Of a stretch of DNA of 64,000 nt, positions 16,107 to 24,713 are shown piece after piece. The DNA lies in assembly GCF_002850745.1 (NCBI RefSeq), contig NZ_KZ559480.1:115842-179841 (forward strand), in the 5' to 3' direction. Each line of letters starts with the position of its first letter. Position 1 is the first letter of the stretch. A model generated the notes under the pieces. It was not told the origin of the DNA, made no database searches, and saw nothing but the letters and a program-made list of their open reading frames with translations. Source of the DNA: Nonomuraea indica (GTDB taxonomy: Bacteria > Actinomycetota > Actinomycetes > Streptosporangiales > Streptosporangiaceae). The position numbers were made by a program, and so were the translations under genes.

Positions 16107-16154
16107 TCGTGCCCGGGTGAACCGGTAACCCGGCCGACGCCCCGTCGCCACGGG

Positions 16155-16193
16155 CCCGGCATCCCCGGCGCAGCAAGCACCGGGGATGCCGGG
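16155..16193 (+). terminator. Rho-independent-type hairpin after the secreted pair
   Basis: A perfect 14-bp stem (CCCGGCATCCCCGG with its complement at 16180-16193) has an 11-nt loop and sits 48 bp past the stop of secreted protein B. There is no U-tract, as is common in high-GC actinomycetes. Confidence 0.7.
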
Positions 16194-16344
16194 GAGCAGC
16201 CATCAGAACGCCTGGTCCGGGATGATGCCGGCAGGAGGGCTCGCGGGAAGTCCATGATCCGGAGGACACGTCCCTGGCGGCCGGACCAGGGCGAGGCTGG
16301 ACGTCACAACCATGGTTCCTTACCCCTCCGCCATGCGTCATTCT

Positions 16345-16983
16345 TCAAGGCTTGCCCACCATCGCGCCACCGTGGCCGCGCCCGGGGCGGGGGCCACGGT
16401 TCACCCCCGCCCCCACCAGCGCGGCCTGCTCGATCTTCGCGCAGTAGGCCGCACGGGCTTCCTCGTCGATCTGCTTCTCGTATTCGGCGCGCAACCCGGT
16501 CCGGCCGTCGAGGCCCTCGCGCAGGATGTCGGCGTGCCCGGCATGCCGGGTGGACTCGCCGAGGACATGGACCATGATGGCGAACAGGTTCGTGTGCCAG
16601 GCCGGCGTCGACTCCGGCCACCACGGCACGTGGCCGGGGGCGTCGAGGGGAAGCTCGTTGATCGTCGCGTCCGAGTGTTCCCATGCGCGCCGGTAGAAGG
16701 CGATGATCTGATCGCGGGTCTCGTCCTCGGTAGCCCACAGGTCGCTGCCGTCGGAGTCCTGCCACCGGGGCAGCGGTTCCGGGGAAGGGCGGTCGAAGAC
16801 CTCGCCGAAGTACCTGGCCTCGACGGTGGCCAGGTGTTTGACCAGGCCGAGGAGGTTGGTCCCGGTCGCTGTCAAAGGTCGGCGGACGTCGTATTCGGAC
16901 AAGCCGTCGAGTTTCCAGAGCAGCGCCTCGCGGTCCCGCCGCAGCCTCTCGTGCAGGTTGTCTTTCGCGAAATCGTCGATCAT
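16345..16983 (-). CDS. DinB-like (DUF664) protein
   Basis: The 212-aa four-helix-bundle protein begins DLHERLRRDREALLWKLDGLS, has an HLATVEARYFGEV helix and a late HVLGESTRHAGHADILRE block. These supply the three metal-ligand histidines of DinB/DUF664 proteins. Family members include mycothiol- or bacillithiol-dependent transferases; in actinomycetes mycothiol is the likely thiol. No operon partner is visible. The family is secure, the reaction is not. Confidence 0.85.
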   Translation of the reverse strand: MIDDFAKDNLHERLRRDREALLWKLDGLSEYDVRRPLTATGTNLLGLVKHLATVEARYFGEVFDRPSPEPLPRWQDSDGSDLWATEDETRDQIIAFYRRAWEHSDATINELPLDAPGHVPWWPESTPAWHTNLFAIMVHVLGESTRHAGHADILREGLDGRTGLRAEYEKQIDEEARAAYCAKIEQAALVGAGVNRGPRPGRGHGGAMVGKP

Positions 16984-17054
16984 GGGTCACGAGTCTGTCA
17001 GGCCGCGCCGGTGGGCTCAGGTTGCGAGCCGCCCGGCGTCGTCGGCTCCGCCAG

Positions 17055-17239
17055 CTATCGCTCACCACGACACCGACTCGGCGAGATCTCGCGGGCCCGC
17101 TGCTCGATCTGCTCGTCCAGCGTGCCCAGCACCTTCTGGAGCTTCTCGACCGCAGACGGCCGGGCGCGGGGTCGTCGACGATGCCGTGGGCAGCCCGCGC
17201 GTATGCGGACGCGCTGCCTTCCGCGCCCACCTCGGCCAT
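17055..17239 (-). pseudogene. Frameshifted remnant of a small protein
   Basis: On the minus strand, a protein-like frame begins at ATG 17239 (MAEVGAEGSASAYARAAHG) and loses sense near 17163. A +2 frame continues as PSAVEKLQKVLGTLDEQIEQRAREI to a stop at 17055. The second half is a plausible amphipathic helix or coiled coil. The simplest reading is a small gene broken by one indel. The 279 bases to the right, up to the next gene start, hold nothing I can name. Confidence 0.4.
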
Positions 17240-17518
17240 CTGGTCGCTGAAGCTTCCGGGGTGGTGGTGGAGTTCTTACTGGATGAGGACCAGGGCATCG
17301 ACTGGCGCATCCTGGCATGGGAACGTCCCCGCCACGTGCGACGACCAGCGCAGCGCTGTGCCGCCTGCCGATGATCCGCTCCGCGCGGGGTATGGCCTCG
17401 CGCCGGCCGTCGAGGGTGCGGGTTCCGGCCGGCCAGGCCCTTGATCGTTTCGGTGGTGGCTCGCTAGGGTTGGGCGCCGTTGTTCGCCTCCTGTCCGCTC
17501 GTGCCCTGGGGATCGTTC

Positions 17519-19795
17519 GTGCGCCGCCATCGTTTCGGCACAGTCGCCGCGCTGTTCGCCGCCAGCTACGTGGCCGCCGTCGTCGGGTCCGGCGCCCACG
17601 CGCTGGCCACCGGCGACCCCACGCTGCTGCGCAAGATCGTCACCGGCTGGTGGGACCCGAACCTCGTGCCCTACACCTGGTGGGTGGAGCTCCTCATGGT
17701 CGCGGGAGGAGTCCTGCAGGGCTGGGCCTACTGGCAGGTGCTGCGCGGGCGGCCGGCCGGCACGGCAGCGGTCAACGACAGGCCGGTCCGGCTGTTACGG
17801 GCGGCCCTGTACCTCAGCGTCGCCTGCACGCTGCTGTACCGGCTGCCGATCTCGTACCCGTGGTGGTCGGACCTGCCCGCCGACCTGCTCGACTTCGCCG
17901 TCGTCGGGCTGTTCTTCGTGGTCCTCGCCGGGGCCCTGCCTCGATGGCTGCGGCTGCTCGGGGGCGTGGCCGGGCTGGCGAGCGCCGTCATGGGCGTGAC
18001 CTCCACCGTCGCCTACGGCCTCGACCAGTACTCCGTCGTTCAGGCCATCTCTCCGTACCGGCTCGGCAACACCGTCCACCTGCTGTGGCTCGTGCCGGTC
18101 CTGGTCGGCCAGGCCAGGGACGCGCGCTGGGATCGAGGCACCGTGCGGATGGGCGGAGCCGCGGCGGCGCTGTCGCTGCTGTCGTCCGGAGGTCATTCGA
18201 TCGTCGCGTTCGGCGGTTCGGACGTCAACTACCGCCTGGTGATGCTCATGGTCCTGAGCGTCCTGGGCGTCTTCGGGATGGTGTGGCAGGCCCGCTCCGC
18301 CCACGACCTGGGCGGCCCGGCCCCGGCACCGTCCCCGGCCGCTCCGGTCCGGCGCGCACCTGCGCGGGCGTGGCCCCTCGCCGCCTTGGCCGTGGTGATC
18401 CCGCTGATCCCCGCAGCCGTCAACCTCGCGGACGGCATGCCGGTGTGGACCGGCCCCAGGGGCGCGGTCGACGACTTCTTCCACGGGTACGTCAGCTACC
18501 CGGCGACGGTGCTCTGGGTCGCCGTCGACATGCTCATCGGAGTCGGCGCCCCTGCCGTACTGGTCCTGATCGCGATCGTCCGCAGGACCAGGCGGCTGCT
18601 GCGCGTCACGATGCTGATCTTGACCCTCGCCGCGGCGGCCGGCGTCGTCACCTCGTTCACCACGAAGCCCGAGGCGGACTGGCAGCTCATCCCCGAGGTG
18701 GTCGACCAGCGGCTGGCTCTGTACCCGGACGGGCTGTTCGACCCGAACGAGAAGGGCGAGATTCTCTTCGGGCTCTCCCCGCTGTGGTACAGCGCCGCGC
18801 TCGCCGCCTCCGCCCTCGTCCTGCTCGCCCTGTACGGCGCCCCACCCGCCGCCCGCCTGCGCCACCACGTGCTCGTGACGGCGCTGGCCACCTCCGTGGC
18901 CATGTGCTTCCTGCCGGCCGCCGACCAGTCACGCGGCCCGGTCACCACGGCCGAGGACTGCTCGCCTCCCGAACCCTGGGAGATGGACGGCAGGCCCGCA
19001 AAACCCCCGCCGCGGACCGGCTCGCAGGCCTTCATCTGCGCCGTACGCCGGCAGAATGCACTCACGTTCGACGCCACCACGCCGGACCAGGTGCTGCTCG
19101 CTTACGGCCGTCGCCTGTGCGCCGTCTACACCCGCAACGACCCACGCGAACTCGCCCGACTGCGGGAGGTGGAAGGGGTGGACGTCGGGAACCTGAGCGG
19201 GGTGCTCGCCGAGATCTGCCCGGCCGCGAAGGCAGAGGTCACGGCGAAAGCGGCCGCCGAGAACCGCGAATACGAGGAGTTCGCAGCCGAGGAGCAGCGC
19301 AAATGCGACGCCACCCCGCGTCACCGTCCCCTCATCAAGCCCGCCAAGGCGATCCGCCTCAAGGAGCCGGAGTGGCCCGAGGCGGGGCTGGAGCTGTACG
19401 ACGAGTCCGCCGGCGAGGGCCGGAGCACGTCCGCCGGCCCGGTCACCGCCGGGCCCGGCCGTGTGACGGTGGGCACGCATTCCGACTTCTACGTCTGTGT
19501 CACGCTGGAGACCTACCCGCGCCGCCCACCGGTCGAGACCAAGGGCTGGGACGACGTCGTCGAGGTCGGCTACGCCAACCAGAGCGGCGAGATGAGCTTC
19601 ATGGACGGGCTGAGCGGCACCGAACTGCCCGACCTGTCGCTCAACGGCCGCAAGGGGCACTACCGCATCCGCGTTCACTTCGCCTGGTTCCCCTGGAAGG
19701 GCGAGGAGTACGGCACCCAGCGGCTGCTGATCATGGCGTACCCGGGATCGGGCGACAAAGTCGTCACCTACCGCGGGCTGCCCAAGCGACGTTAG
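17519..19795 (+). CDS. Large polytopic membrane protein with C-terminal extracytoplasmic domain
   Basis: This 758-aa protein has about ten TM helices in the first 470 residues, then a soluble part with four-plus Cys. The section after CAVRRQNALTF resembles the secreted DUF732 pattern (GRRLCAVY, then EICPAA). A charged linker and a beta-rich tail follow. GTG 17519 is chosen with GGGGA upstream; TTG 17480 is in frame but weaker. Its stop codon TAG is formed by target TA plus the first base of an inserted IS, so the gene ends exactly at the insertion. Function unknown. Confidence 0.75.
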   Translation: MRRHRFGTVAALFAASYVAAVVGSGAHALATGDPTLLRKIVTGWWDPNLVPYTWWVELLMVAGGVLQGWAYWQVLRGRPAGTAAVNDRPVRLLRAALYLSVACTLLYRLPISYPWWSDLPADLLDFAVVGLFFVVLAGALPRWLRLLGGVAGLASAVMGVTSTVAYGLDQYSVVQAISPYRLGNTVHLLWLVPVLVGQARDARWDRGTVRMGGAAAALSLLSSGGHSIVAFGGSDVNYRLVMLMVLSVLGVFGMVWQARSAHDLGGPAPAPSPAAPVRRAPARAWPLAALAVVIPLIPAAVNLADGMPVWTGPRGAVDDFFHGYVSYPATVLWVAVDMLIGVGAPAVLVLIAIVRRTRRLLRVTMLILTLAAAAGVVTSFTTKPEADWQLIPEVVDQRLALYPDGLFDPNEKGEILFGLSPLWYSAALAASALVLLALYGAPPAARLRHHVLVTALATSVAMCFLPAADQSRGPVTTAEDCSPPEPWEMDGRPAKPPPRTGSQAFICAVRRQNALTFDATTPDQVLLAYGRRLCAVYTRNDPRELARLREVEGVDVGNLSGVLAEICPAAKAEVTAKAAAENREYEEFAAEEQRKCDATPRHRPLIKPAKAIRLKEPEWPEAGLELYDESAGEGRSTSAGPVTAGPGRVTVGTHSDFYVCVTLETYPRRPPVETKGWDDVVEVGYANQSGEMSFMDGLSGTELPDLSLNGRKGHYRIRVHFAWFPWKGEEYGTQRLLIMAYPGSGDKVVTYRGLPKRR

Positions 19796-19869
19796 AGCGT
19801 GTTTGGGAAGATCATTCCAGTTTGGCGTGACAGCGTGACCGCGGATGCTGGGGCCGTCAGGATGGCCGA

Positions 19870-20685
19870 ATGCCCCCTGCCCGCTACCCCTCCGACCTGA
19901 CCGATGCCCAAGGGAAGCTGGTAGAGGACCTACTGCCTGAGCCGAACACCGGCGGACGTCCGGAGAAGCACACGCAGGGAGATCGTCAACGCCATCCTGT
20001 ACGTGGTCCGCTCGGGCTGCCCGTGGCGGTACCTCCCTACCGACCTGCCGCCCTGGCAGACCGTGTACTGGTACTTCCAGCAGTGGGAACAGGCTGGCGT
20101 CACCGAGGAGCTGCTGACCGAGCTGCGCATCAAGGCGCGCCGCCAGGCGGGTCGCGAAGATGAGCCCTCGGCAGGGATAATCGACTCGCAGAGCGTCAAG
20201 GGCGCCGACACCGTGGGCCGCGACAGTCGCGGCTACGACGCGGGCAAGAAGGTCAACGGCCGCAAGCGGTTCATCATCACCGACACCACCGGCCTGCTCG
20301 TCACCGTGGCTGTCATGGCCGCGAGCTGGCAAGACCGCGACGGCGCCAAGACCGCCCTGCTATCGACCTACCTGACCACCCCGATCCGGCACGTCTTCGC
20401 CGACCAGGGCTTCGCGGGACGGCTGGTGGACTGGGCCCGCGACACGCTGCGCACCACTGTGGAGATCGTGCGCAAGCCCGCGGATCAGCAAGGGTTCAGC
20501 GTCATTTCCCGCCGCTGGGTGGTGGAAGGGACACTGGCGTGGCTGACCGCCTGCCGACGATTGGCTCGTGACTACGAATGCGACTCCGCCGTCTCCGAGG
20601 CGATCATCCGCTGGGCTGCCATCGCCGGCATGACCCGCCGCCTCGCTCGAGGAGGACCCGCCCGACGACAACCGCGCTTCATTTG
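19870..20685 (+). pseudogene. IS5-family DDE transposase, frameshifted
   Basis: The N-terminal part starts at ATG 19870 (YPSDLTDAQGKLVEDLLP) and reads to GGRPEKHT near 19975. The rest is in the +1 frame (REIVNAILYVVRSGCPWRYL and on). The DDE residues are visible: D in IIDSQSVK, D in VFADQGFAG and E in the WVVEGTLAWL helix. No slippery A- or T-run is present at the junction, so this looks like a real 1-nt insertion or 2-nt deletion rather than programmed shifting. The second frame stays open to 21241, through the passenger region. Confidence 0.85.
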
Positions 20686-20797
20686 CGATCGACATCCAGC
20701 GCAAACGGCCCTTCGAGCGCGCACTAAGGCCACAGCTCGGCATCATCAGGCGGCACATCACGTGCGTGAGGCCCCTGGACGCTGTCCGTCCCGGGCG

Positions 20798-21163
20798 TTA
20801 GTGCCGCATCGTGTCCCCGAGCCACGAGGACACCGCCTCACCACCGGCCGAGAGCCGGGGCAAGGCTTCAGCGCCATTCCAGTCGTCGGGTTCCACGATG
20901 ACGAACCACGAGCCCAACTCGCCAATGACCAGTGTCTTTCCATGGCCAGACCGCTGAACGTGATGCCCCGCTTCCCCGCTGGCTTCCGACAGAGAACGCG
21001 GCGCAGTACTGGAGAGTTCCCCTCCGAGCGCAACGGCCACATCATCGGCGCTTACGGCGTGACACCAGGTGATGCCTACGTCCGGAAGGGACTCGGCAAG
21101 ATCGTCGACGACGCTGCGGTAGTGGGATTCGAGATCCGTCGAGGAGTGGCGACGAGGGGGCAT
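20798..21163 (-). CDS. DUF6461-like protein, C-terminally truncated, inside the IS
   Basis: This 121-aa minus-strand gene within the IS right part has a GGGGGG-type ribosome site before ATG 21163. The sequence WCHAVSADDVAVALGG, KTLVIGELGSWFVIVEP and LPRLSAGGEAVSSW resembles the N-terminal two thirds of DUF6461 proteins. The usual C-terminal strands are missing and the frame ends SWLGDTMRH. It may be a passenger captured by the IS or a host gene swallowed in a rearrangement. Most of it recurs at 23348-23558. Confidence 0.5.
   Translation of the reverse strand: MPPRRHSSTDLESHYRSVVDDLAESLPDVGITWCHAVSADDVAVALGGELSSTAPRSLSEASGEAGHHVQRSGHGKTLVIGELGSWFVIVEPDDWNGAEALPRLSAGGEAVSSWLGDTMRH
20908..21118. 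repeat. 211-bp direct repeat, copy 1 (inside the IS)
   Basis: Bases 20908-21118 match 23348-23558 at 209 of 211 positions in the same orientation, with no gaps, exactly 2440 bp apart. The segment is the internal part of the DUF6461-like gene. The edges are abrupt and do not coincide with the IS ends. Confidence 0.9.
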
Positions 21164-21323
21164 CCGGCCCCCCTGACGGTTTCCGCATCCTCGGTCACGC
21201 CGCCACGCCGAGCATGGATGATCTTCTCAAACACGCTCTAAGGCTTCTGCTGGCCACCCTGGTTAGCGGGCACCCCAACCCAGGCCCGTGGCGTGCAGGG
21301 CCGAGCCGGTAGCCGAGGGCTTT

Positions 21324-21351
21324 GGAACCGTGTTCTCAAGCGGACACGTCT
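21324..21351 (+). promoter_or_regulatory. ECF-type promoter candidate before the SigE-like gene
   Basis: GGAACC at 21324-21329 and CGTCT at 21347-21351 are separated by 17 bp, matching the -35/-10 pattern of many ECF sigma factors (GGAAC/CGTC). A GCGGACAC...GTGTCCGC inverted repeat (21340-21347 and 21374-21381) overlaps the -10. It suggests autoregulation of the sigma gene starting at 21486. Confidence 0.5.
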
Positions 21352-21485
21352 GATGGTGTGACTCCTCACGGATGTGTCCGCGCAGTGACTTCGCCCAGGC
21401 CGCCTGCTTCCGACTCCGGCTGCGGGATGGAGTGACCCAACCATCTGCCGATCACGGGCGTCGGTAACGGGCGAGAGGAGTCATC

Positions 21486-22013
21486 TTGGACCCCAATGAC
21501 AGCTTCCGCGAGTTCATGGCCGTCCATCAGCAGTCGCTGATGCGGACGGCCTACCTGCTCACGGGGGACGCCCACCTGGCCGAGGACCTGCTGCAGAGTG
21601 TGCTGCTGAAGGTGCTCGGCCGCTGGCCCAAGCTGGCGGACGTCACCAGTCCGCAGGCGTACGCCCGCAAGGCCCTGGTCAACCAGTACATCTCCTAGCG
21701 CCGGCGTCTGGCCAGGGTGGCCGAGTTGCCGAGAGCCGAGCCGCCGGATCGACCGTATTCCACCGAAGATTCAATGATTGTCCGGATCGTCATGCTTCGG
21801 GCGCTCGCGCAACTGCCGCCCAAGCAGCGGGCGGTGATCGTTCTGCGCTACTACGAGGACCTCACCGAACACGAGACCGCCAAGCTGCTGAGCTGCTCGA
21901 TCGGCACGGTCAAGAGCCAAGCCCATCATGCGCTCGCCCGGTTACGAGTACTCGCGCCGGAGCTGGCACCGAAGTTCGCCGAAATGGAAGACCTGAAGGG
22001 AGCACACCGATGA
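21486..22013 (+). pseudogene. SigE-family ECF sigma factor interrupted by an in-frame amber codon
   Basis: The frame from TTG 21486 (GAGAGGAG upstream) encodes region 2 (FREFMAVHQQSLMRTAYLLTG, HLAEDLLQSVLLKVLGRW) and meets TAG at 21696-21698 after LVNQYIS. The same frame continues RRRLARVAEL and then a complete region 4 (QLPPKQRAVIVLRYYEDLTEHE, SIGTVKSQAHHALARLR) to 22013. Relatives usually have Trp there (SWxRRR), so a single TGG-to-TAG change explains it. It overlaps the next gene by 4 bp. It is probably inactive unless the amber is read through. Confidence 0.85.
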
Positions 22014-23206
22014 CCTGGCTGCGAGAGATGCTGGACGACGTAGCCGACGACGCTCCTCAGGTAGACCTGACCGAGCGGACGATCGGGATCCGCAAGCGGC
22101 GGCGGCGCAGGACGACCTCGATCGTCGCGGCCGCCGCGGTCGTCGCCATCGCGCTCGGCGTGACGTCCGCCGTACGGCTGCAGCCCACACAGCCGCGCCC
22201 TGCCGTGGCGCCCGGGACAGTGACCGACCTGCCGGCGCGAGGGGTGGGGCCGCTGAGCCACGCCTTCATGACGTTCTGCCGGCCGGAGCGCGGCAAGGCA
22301 CCGGCGGGATGCGTGAACGGCGGCTGGCGGGTGGTCACCCGTGGTGGTACGACGTACCGGGTGGCGCAGGCCCTGTCCGGTTCCCCGTCGGGGCTCCGGG
22401 CGAGCCCGCTGGCGATCAGCCGGGACGGCCGTAAGATCGCGTACTACGACACCGAGGCTGACACCTTCGCGGTGCGCGACCTCGCCTCCGGAGCAGTGAT
22501 CACGGCGCCGACGAAGGTGCCCACGGCCTGGCTCGGCAGTATCGCGCACCTCCTGCTGTCGGATGACGGCCGCTTCCTCGCCTTCACCAAAAGACCGCCA
22601 CTCAAGGACCCGGCCATGCTGTTCGACATGCGCGAGCGCATGGCCCGGCCGCTGCCGAACGGCTGGAACCCCATCGGTCTGTCCCCGGACGGTGACACGA
22701 TCACCTTGGCGGAGTACGCGCCCAAGACCCGTCTGCAGACCATCACCCGGCTCTGGCAGACGTCCACGGCGGGCAACGCGACAACCGTCAACGTCGCCGG
22801 CCACTACATGGTCGGCGCGCTCGGCCTCGACGGGCACAGCGTCGTCGCGGTGGAGAGCGTGGACGCGGGCATCACCGGATGCCTGAGAAGCGGCGCCGAC
22901 CTCGTGCACCTGGATCGGAAGACCGGCAAGGTGCTCCGGAGGGTCCGCGTGCGGGGCCTTTCCATGACGGCCAACTTCGTCTACCTGCGCGGCTGGACCG
23001 GCCCTCACGAGATCACGGCCCTGGCCAAGCCCCTGGACTGCCGTGAGCGGGACGACAACGCGCCTGGATCGAGCCTCGACCCGCCATACGTTCCTTTCAC
23101 GGCCTACGCGGTGAACGTCGAGACCGGCAAGGCCAGGAAGCTCGCCACCTACACCGCCCAAGGCTTCTTCCAACTCGTGCTCCCAGGCTTCCCCGGCACC
23201 CTGTGA
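22010..23206 (+). CDS. Membrane-anchored beta-propeller-like protein coupled to the sigma gene
   Basis: This 398-aa protein has a short cytoplasmic N-terminus (MTWLREMLDDVADDAPQVDL), an RRRRR stretch, one TM helix at about 36-54 and a long outer domain with propeller-like repeats (AISRDGRKIAYYDTE, LLSDDGRFLAFTK, GLSPDGDTITLAEY). Genes directly after SigE-family sigma factors in actinomycetes commonly encode such membrane proteins, possibly acting as anti-sigma partners. The ATGA overlap with the sigma gene means its translation could suffer from the upstream amber codon. Confidence 0.75.
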   Translation: MTWLREMLDDVADDAPQVDLTERTIGIRKRRRRRTTSIVAAAAVVAIALGVTSAVRLQPTQPRPAVAPGTVTDLPARGVGPLSHAFMTFCRPERGKAPAGCVNGGWRVVTRGGTTYRVAQALSGSPSGLRASPLAISRDGRKIAYYDTEADTFAVRDLASGAVITAPTKVPTAWLGSIAHLLLSDDGRFLAFTKRPPLKDPAMLFDMRERMARPLPNGWNPIGLSPDGDTITLAEYAPKTRLQTITRLWQTSTAGNATTVNVAGHYMVGALGLDGHSVVAVESVDAGITGCLRSGADLVHLDRKTGKVLRRVRVRGLSMTANFVYLRGWTGPHEITALAKPLDCRERDDNAPGSSLDPPYVPFTAYAVNVETGKARKLATYTAQGFFQLVLPGFPGTL

Positions 23207-23822
23207 CGGACCCTCTGCGGCGTCACGAACAAATGGGCTGGCCAGCAGCTCGTTGAACTTGTTGATCTTCTCGTGGACCCTCAGATCTTGACGAGCGGTG
23301 ATCAAGCCCGCGGCCCGTTTCTACCGTATTCCGGTGGCACCCGCGCAACGAGCCCAACTCGCCAATGACCAGTGTCTTTCCATGGCCAGACCGCTGAACG
23401 TGATGCCCCGCTTCCCCGCTGGCTTCCGACAGAGAACGCGGCGCAGTACTGGAGAGTTTCCCTCCGAGCGCAACGGCCACATCATCGGCGCTTACGGCGT
23501 GACACCAGGTGATGCCTACGTCCGGAAGGGACTCGACAAGATCGTCGACGACGCTGCGACCGGTCCGATCCTCCTCGAAGGCCTGTCCGTCCGCATGGGT
23601 GGCCTCACGGGGCGGCCCTCGGCGGCGATGGCGTCGGCGGCGTCGGCGATGCCGCTGAGCTCGCTTTTTCAGCCCTGCCCGAAAGGCTTTGACGGTCGGC
23701 TCCAACTGGGAAAGAGTCGCTGTTACCAGCGATTTATCGCCTTGCGGCCACACGTCCTGTGGTTTCGAAAGAACACAGGGAGCCGAAATTCGAGTGGTCG
23801 TACGCAACGAGGGAAGAGTCGC
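23207..23822. other. Region of gene remnants around the second 211-bp repeat
   Basis: No intact gene is supported. The minus strand holds protein-like scraps in different frames: VHEKINKFNELLAS near 23260, the truncated DUF6461-like piece (23348-23558), GIADAADAIAAEGRPV near 23630 and LVTATLSQLEPTVKAFRAGLKKR near 23700. The junctions are abrupt, which suggests several fused fragments from past insertions and deletions. The right edge carries the upstream region of the secreted protein gene and is AT-richer. Confidence 0.5.
23348..23558. repeat. 211-bp direct repeat, copy 2 (outside the IS)
   Basis: This is the second copy of the segment at 20908-21118, with two substitutions. It lacks the start codon end and the IS ends, so it did not arise by simple transposition of the IS. 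Both flanks differ completely from those of copy 1. Confidence 0.9.
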
Positions 23823-24287
23823 ATGAACCCGCCGAAAAGAATCGCAGTAGGAGCAGTGGCCGGCGCCGCTGCCGCAACAGCGCTCATGCTGATCGTAGGA
23901 TCAGCCACCCCCGCACAGGCAGATTCAGATTACCGACGAGAATCTGAAACGACTTTCTACGTGTCAAAACCCGGCAGCACCCCCACCACGCGTTGTAACG
24001 GCTGGGCCTGGGTCGGACAGACCTGGAACGGATACATCGAGGCTTCGACCCGCGTCACCTGCCCGGGCGAGCAGCTCGGCTACACCGCGCGAGCCAGGAT
24101 CGCAACCGCCAAAATCTCTGGCGTCATCACGACGCACAGTACCAAGTGTGGGCGCGGCAAGACATGCAGCTCATCCGTAAGCACTTACGGTTCTAACGGA
24201 AAAACGTACTGCAATCAGGCATACGCCGCTACTCTTGGAGCAGGAAGCACGGGTGAAGGATTCGGCACGCCCTGCATTTACACATAG
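23823..24287 (+). CDS. Secreted small protein C
   Basis: The 154-aa protein has a Sec signal (MNPPKRIAVGAVAGAAAAT..., cleavage after AQA near residue 36) and a mature domain with six Cys (TRCNGW, VTCPG, TKCGRGKTC, YCNQ, TPCIY). Local base composition is AT-richer than its surroundings, suggesting recent acquisition. The upstream open frame from 23298 is fused only by chance; ATG 23823 gives the canonical signal peptide. No family is recognised. Confidence 0.78.
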   Translation: MNPPKRIAVGAVAGAAAATALMLIVGSATPAQADSDYRRESETTFYVSKPGSTPTTRCNGWAWVGQTWNGYIEASTRVTCPGEQLGYTARARIATAKISGVITTHSTKCGRGKTCSSSVSTYGSNGKTYCNQAYAATLGAGSTGEGFGTPCIYT

Positions 24288-24713
24288 CATCCGCGCAGAT
24301 TGCACCGACCCACTCCCACCATCAAGGTAGCCCTCCCCCTTCCAGGGGACCTGGCACGAAGAGCCTCCCGGAGCCCCTCAAAAATCAAGGGGACCCCCGG
24401 GGGGCTCTCGGATGCTCAGGCGGGGGTGTCGCGATGACGCAGCAGCGCGAGGCCTCGGTGCGACGCGCAGCCGGGTGATCATGGGGTCCGGCCAGGGCAG
24501 GACCAGGATGATCTTGAGCCGAGCACGGCCTGCGACGATGCCGGTCACGGAGTGCCCCGGCCAGGCCCTCGCCGCCGCCCCCGAAGCTGCCGACATCCCT
24601 CCTCCGGCCTCCCCGGCAAGTGTTCATCGCTGCGCAGGCGACTGCGGACAGCTGTGGAACGAACTTCGGAGATCGACACAGAACCCGATCAAGCGGACCC
24701 ATAGGCTCTGATC
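24288..24713. other. Intergenic region with a long hairpin
   Basis: There is no convincing gene in these 426 bases. It holds the hairpin described at 24361-24406, then a stretch open on both strands without family features. AT content rises just before the ATG at 24714, where the promoter for the DUF6183 gene should lie. Confidence 0.4.
24361..24406. terminator. Imperfect long hairpin after secreted protein C
   Basis: GAGCCTCCCGGAGCCCCT pairs imperfectly with AGGGG-ACC-CCCGGGGGGCTC across a CAAAAATCA loop, about 75 bp past the secreted-protein stop. It lacks a U-tract. Confidence 0.5.

Larger units (their letters stand above)
19795..21238 (+). mobile_element. IS5-family (IS427-like) element with passenger segment
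   Basis: The terminal inverted repeats begin GAGCGTGTTTG at 19795 and end CAAACACGCTC at 21238. Over 21 bp they match with one mismatch. A TA dinucleotide flanks both ends (19793-19794 and 21239-21240), consistent with a TA target duplication. The element is 1444 bp, against about 0.9 kb usual for the group. The extra length lies right of the transposase and holds an antisense gene (20798-21163). The transposase is frameshifted, so the copy is probably immobile unless complemented. Confidence 0.85.

Noticed and set aside
19970..20010. Programmed ribosomal frameshift in the IS5 transposase
   Set aside because: No slippery heptamer or stimulatory structure is visible and the shift is +1 rather than the usual -1, so a plain indel is simpler.
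20798..21163. Antitoxin or regulator encoded by the IS
   Set aside because: No HTH or toxin partner; sequence resembles the front part of DUF6461 and lacks the rest.
21696..21698. Recoding of TAG as pyrrolysine or another amino acid in the sigma factor
   Set aside because: Actinomycetes are not known to use TAG recoding, and TAG acts as a stop elsewhere in the window (for example 19793-19795). A point mutation is more likely.
24412..24711. A 99-codon plus-strand frame before the DUF6183 gene
   Set aside because: No ribosome site, no family features and equally open on the other strand; likely chance.
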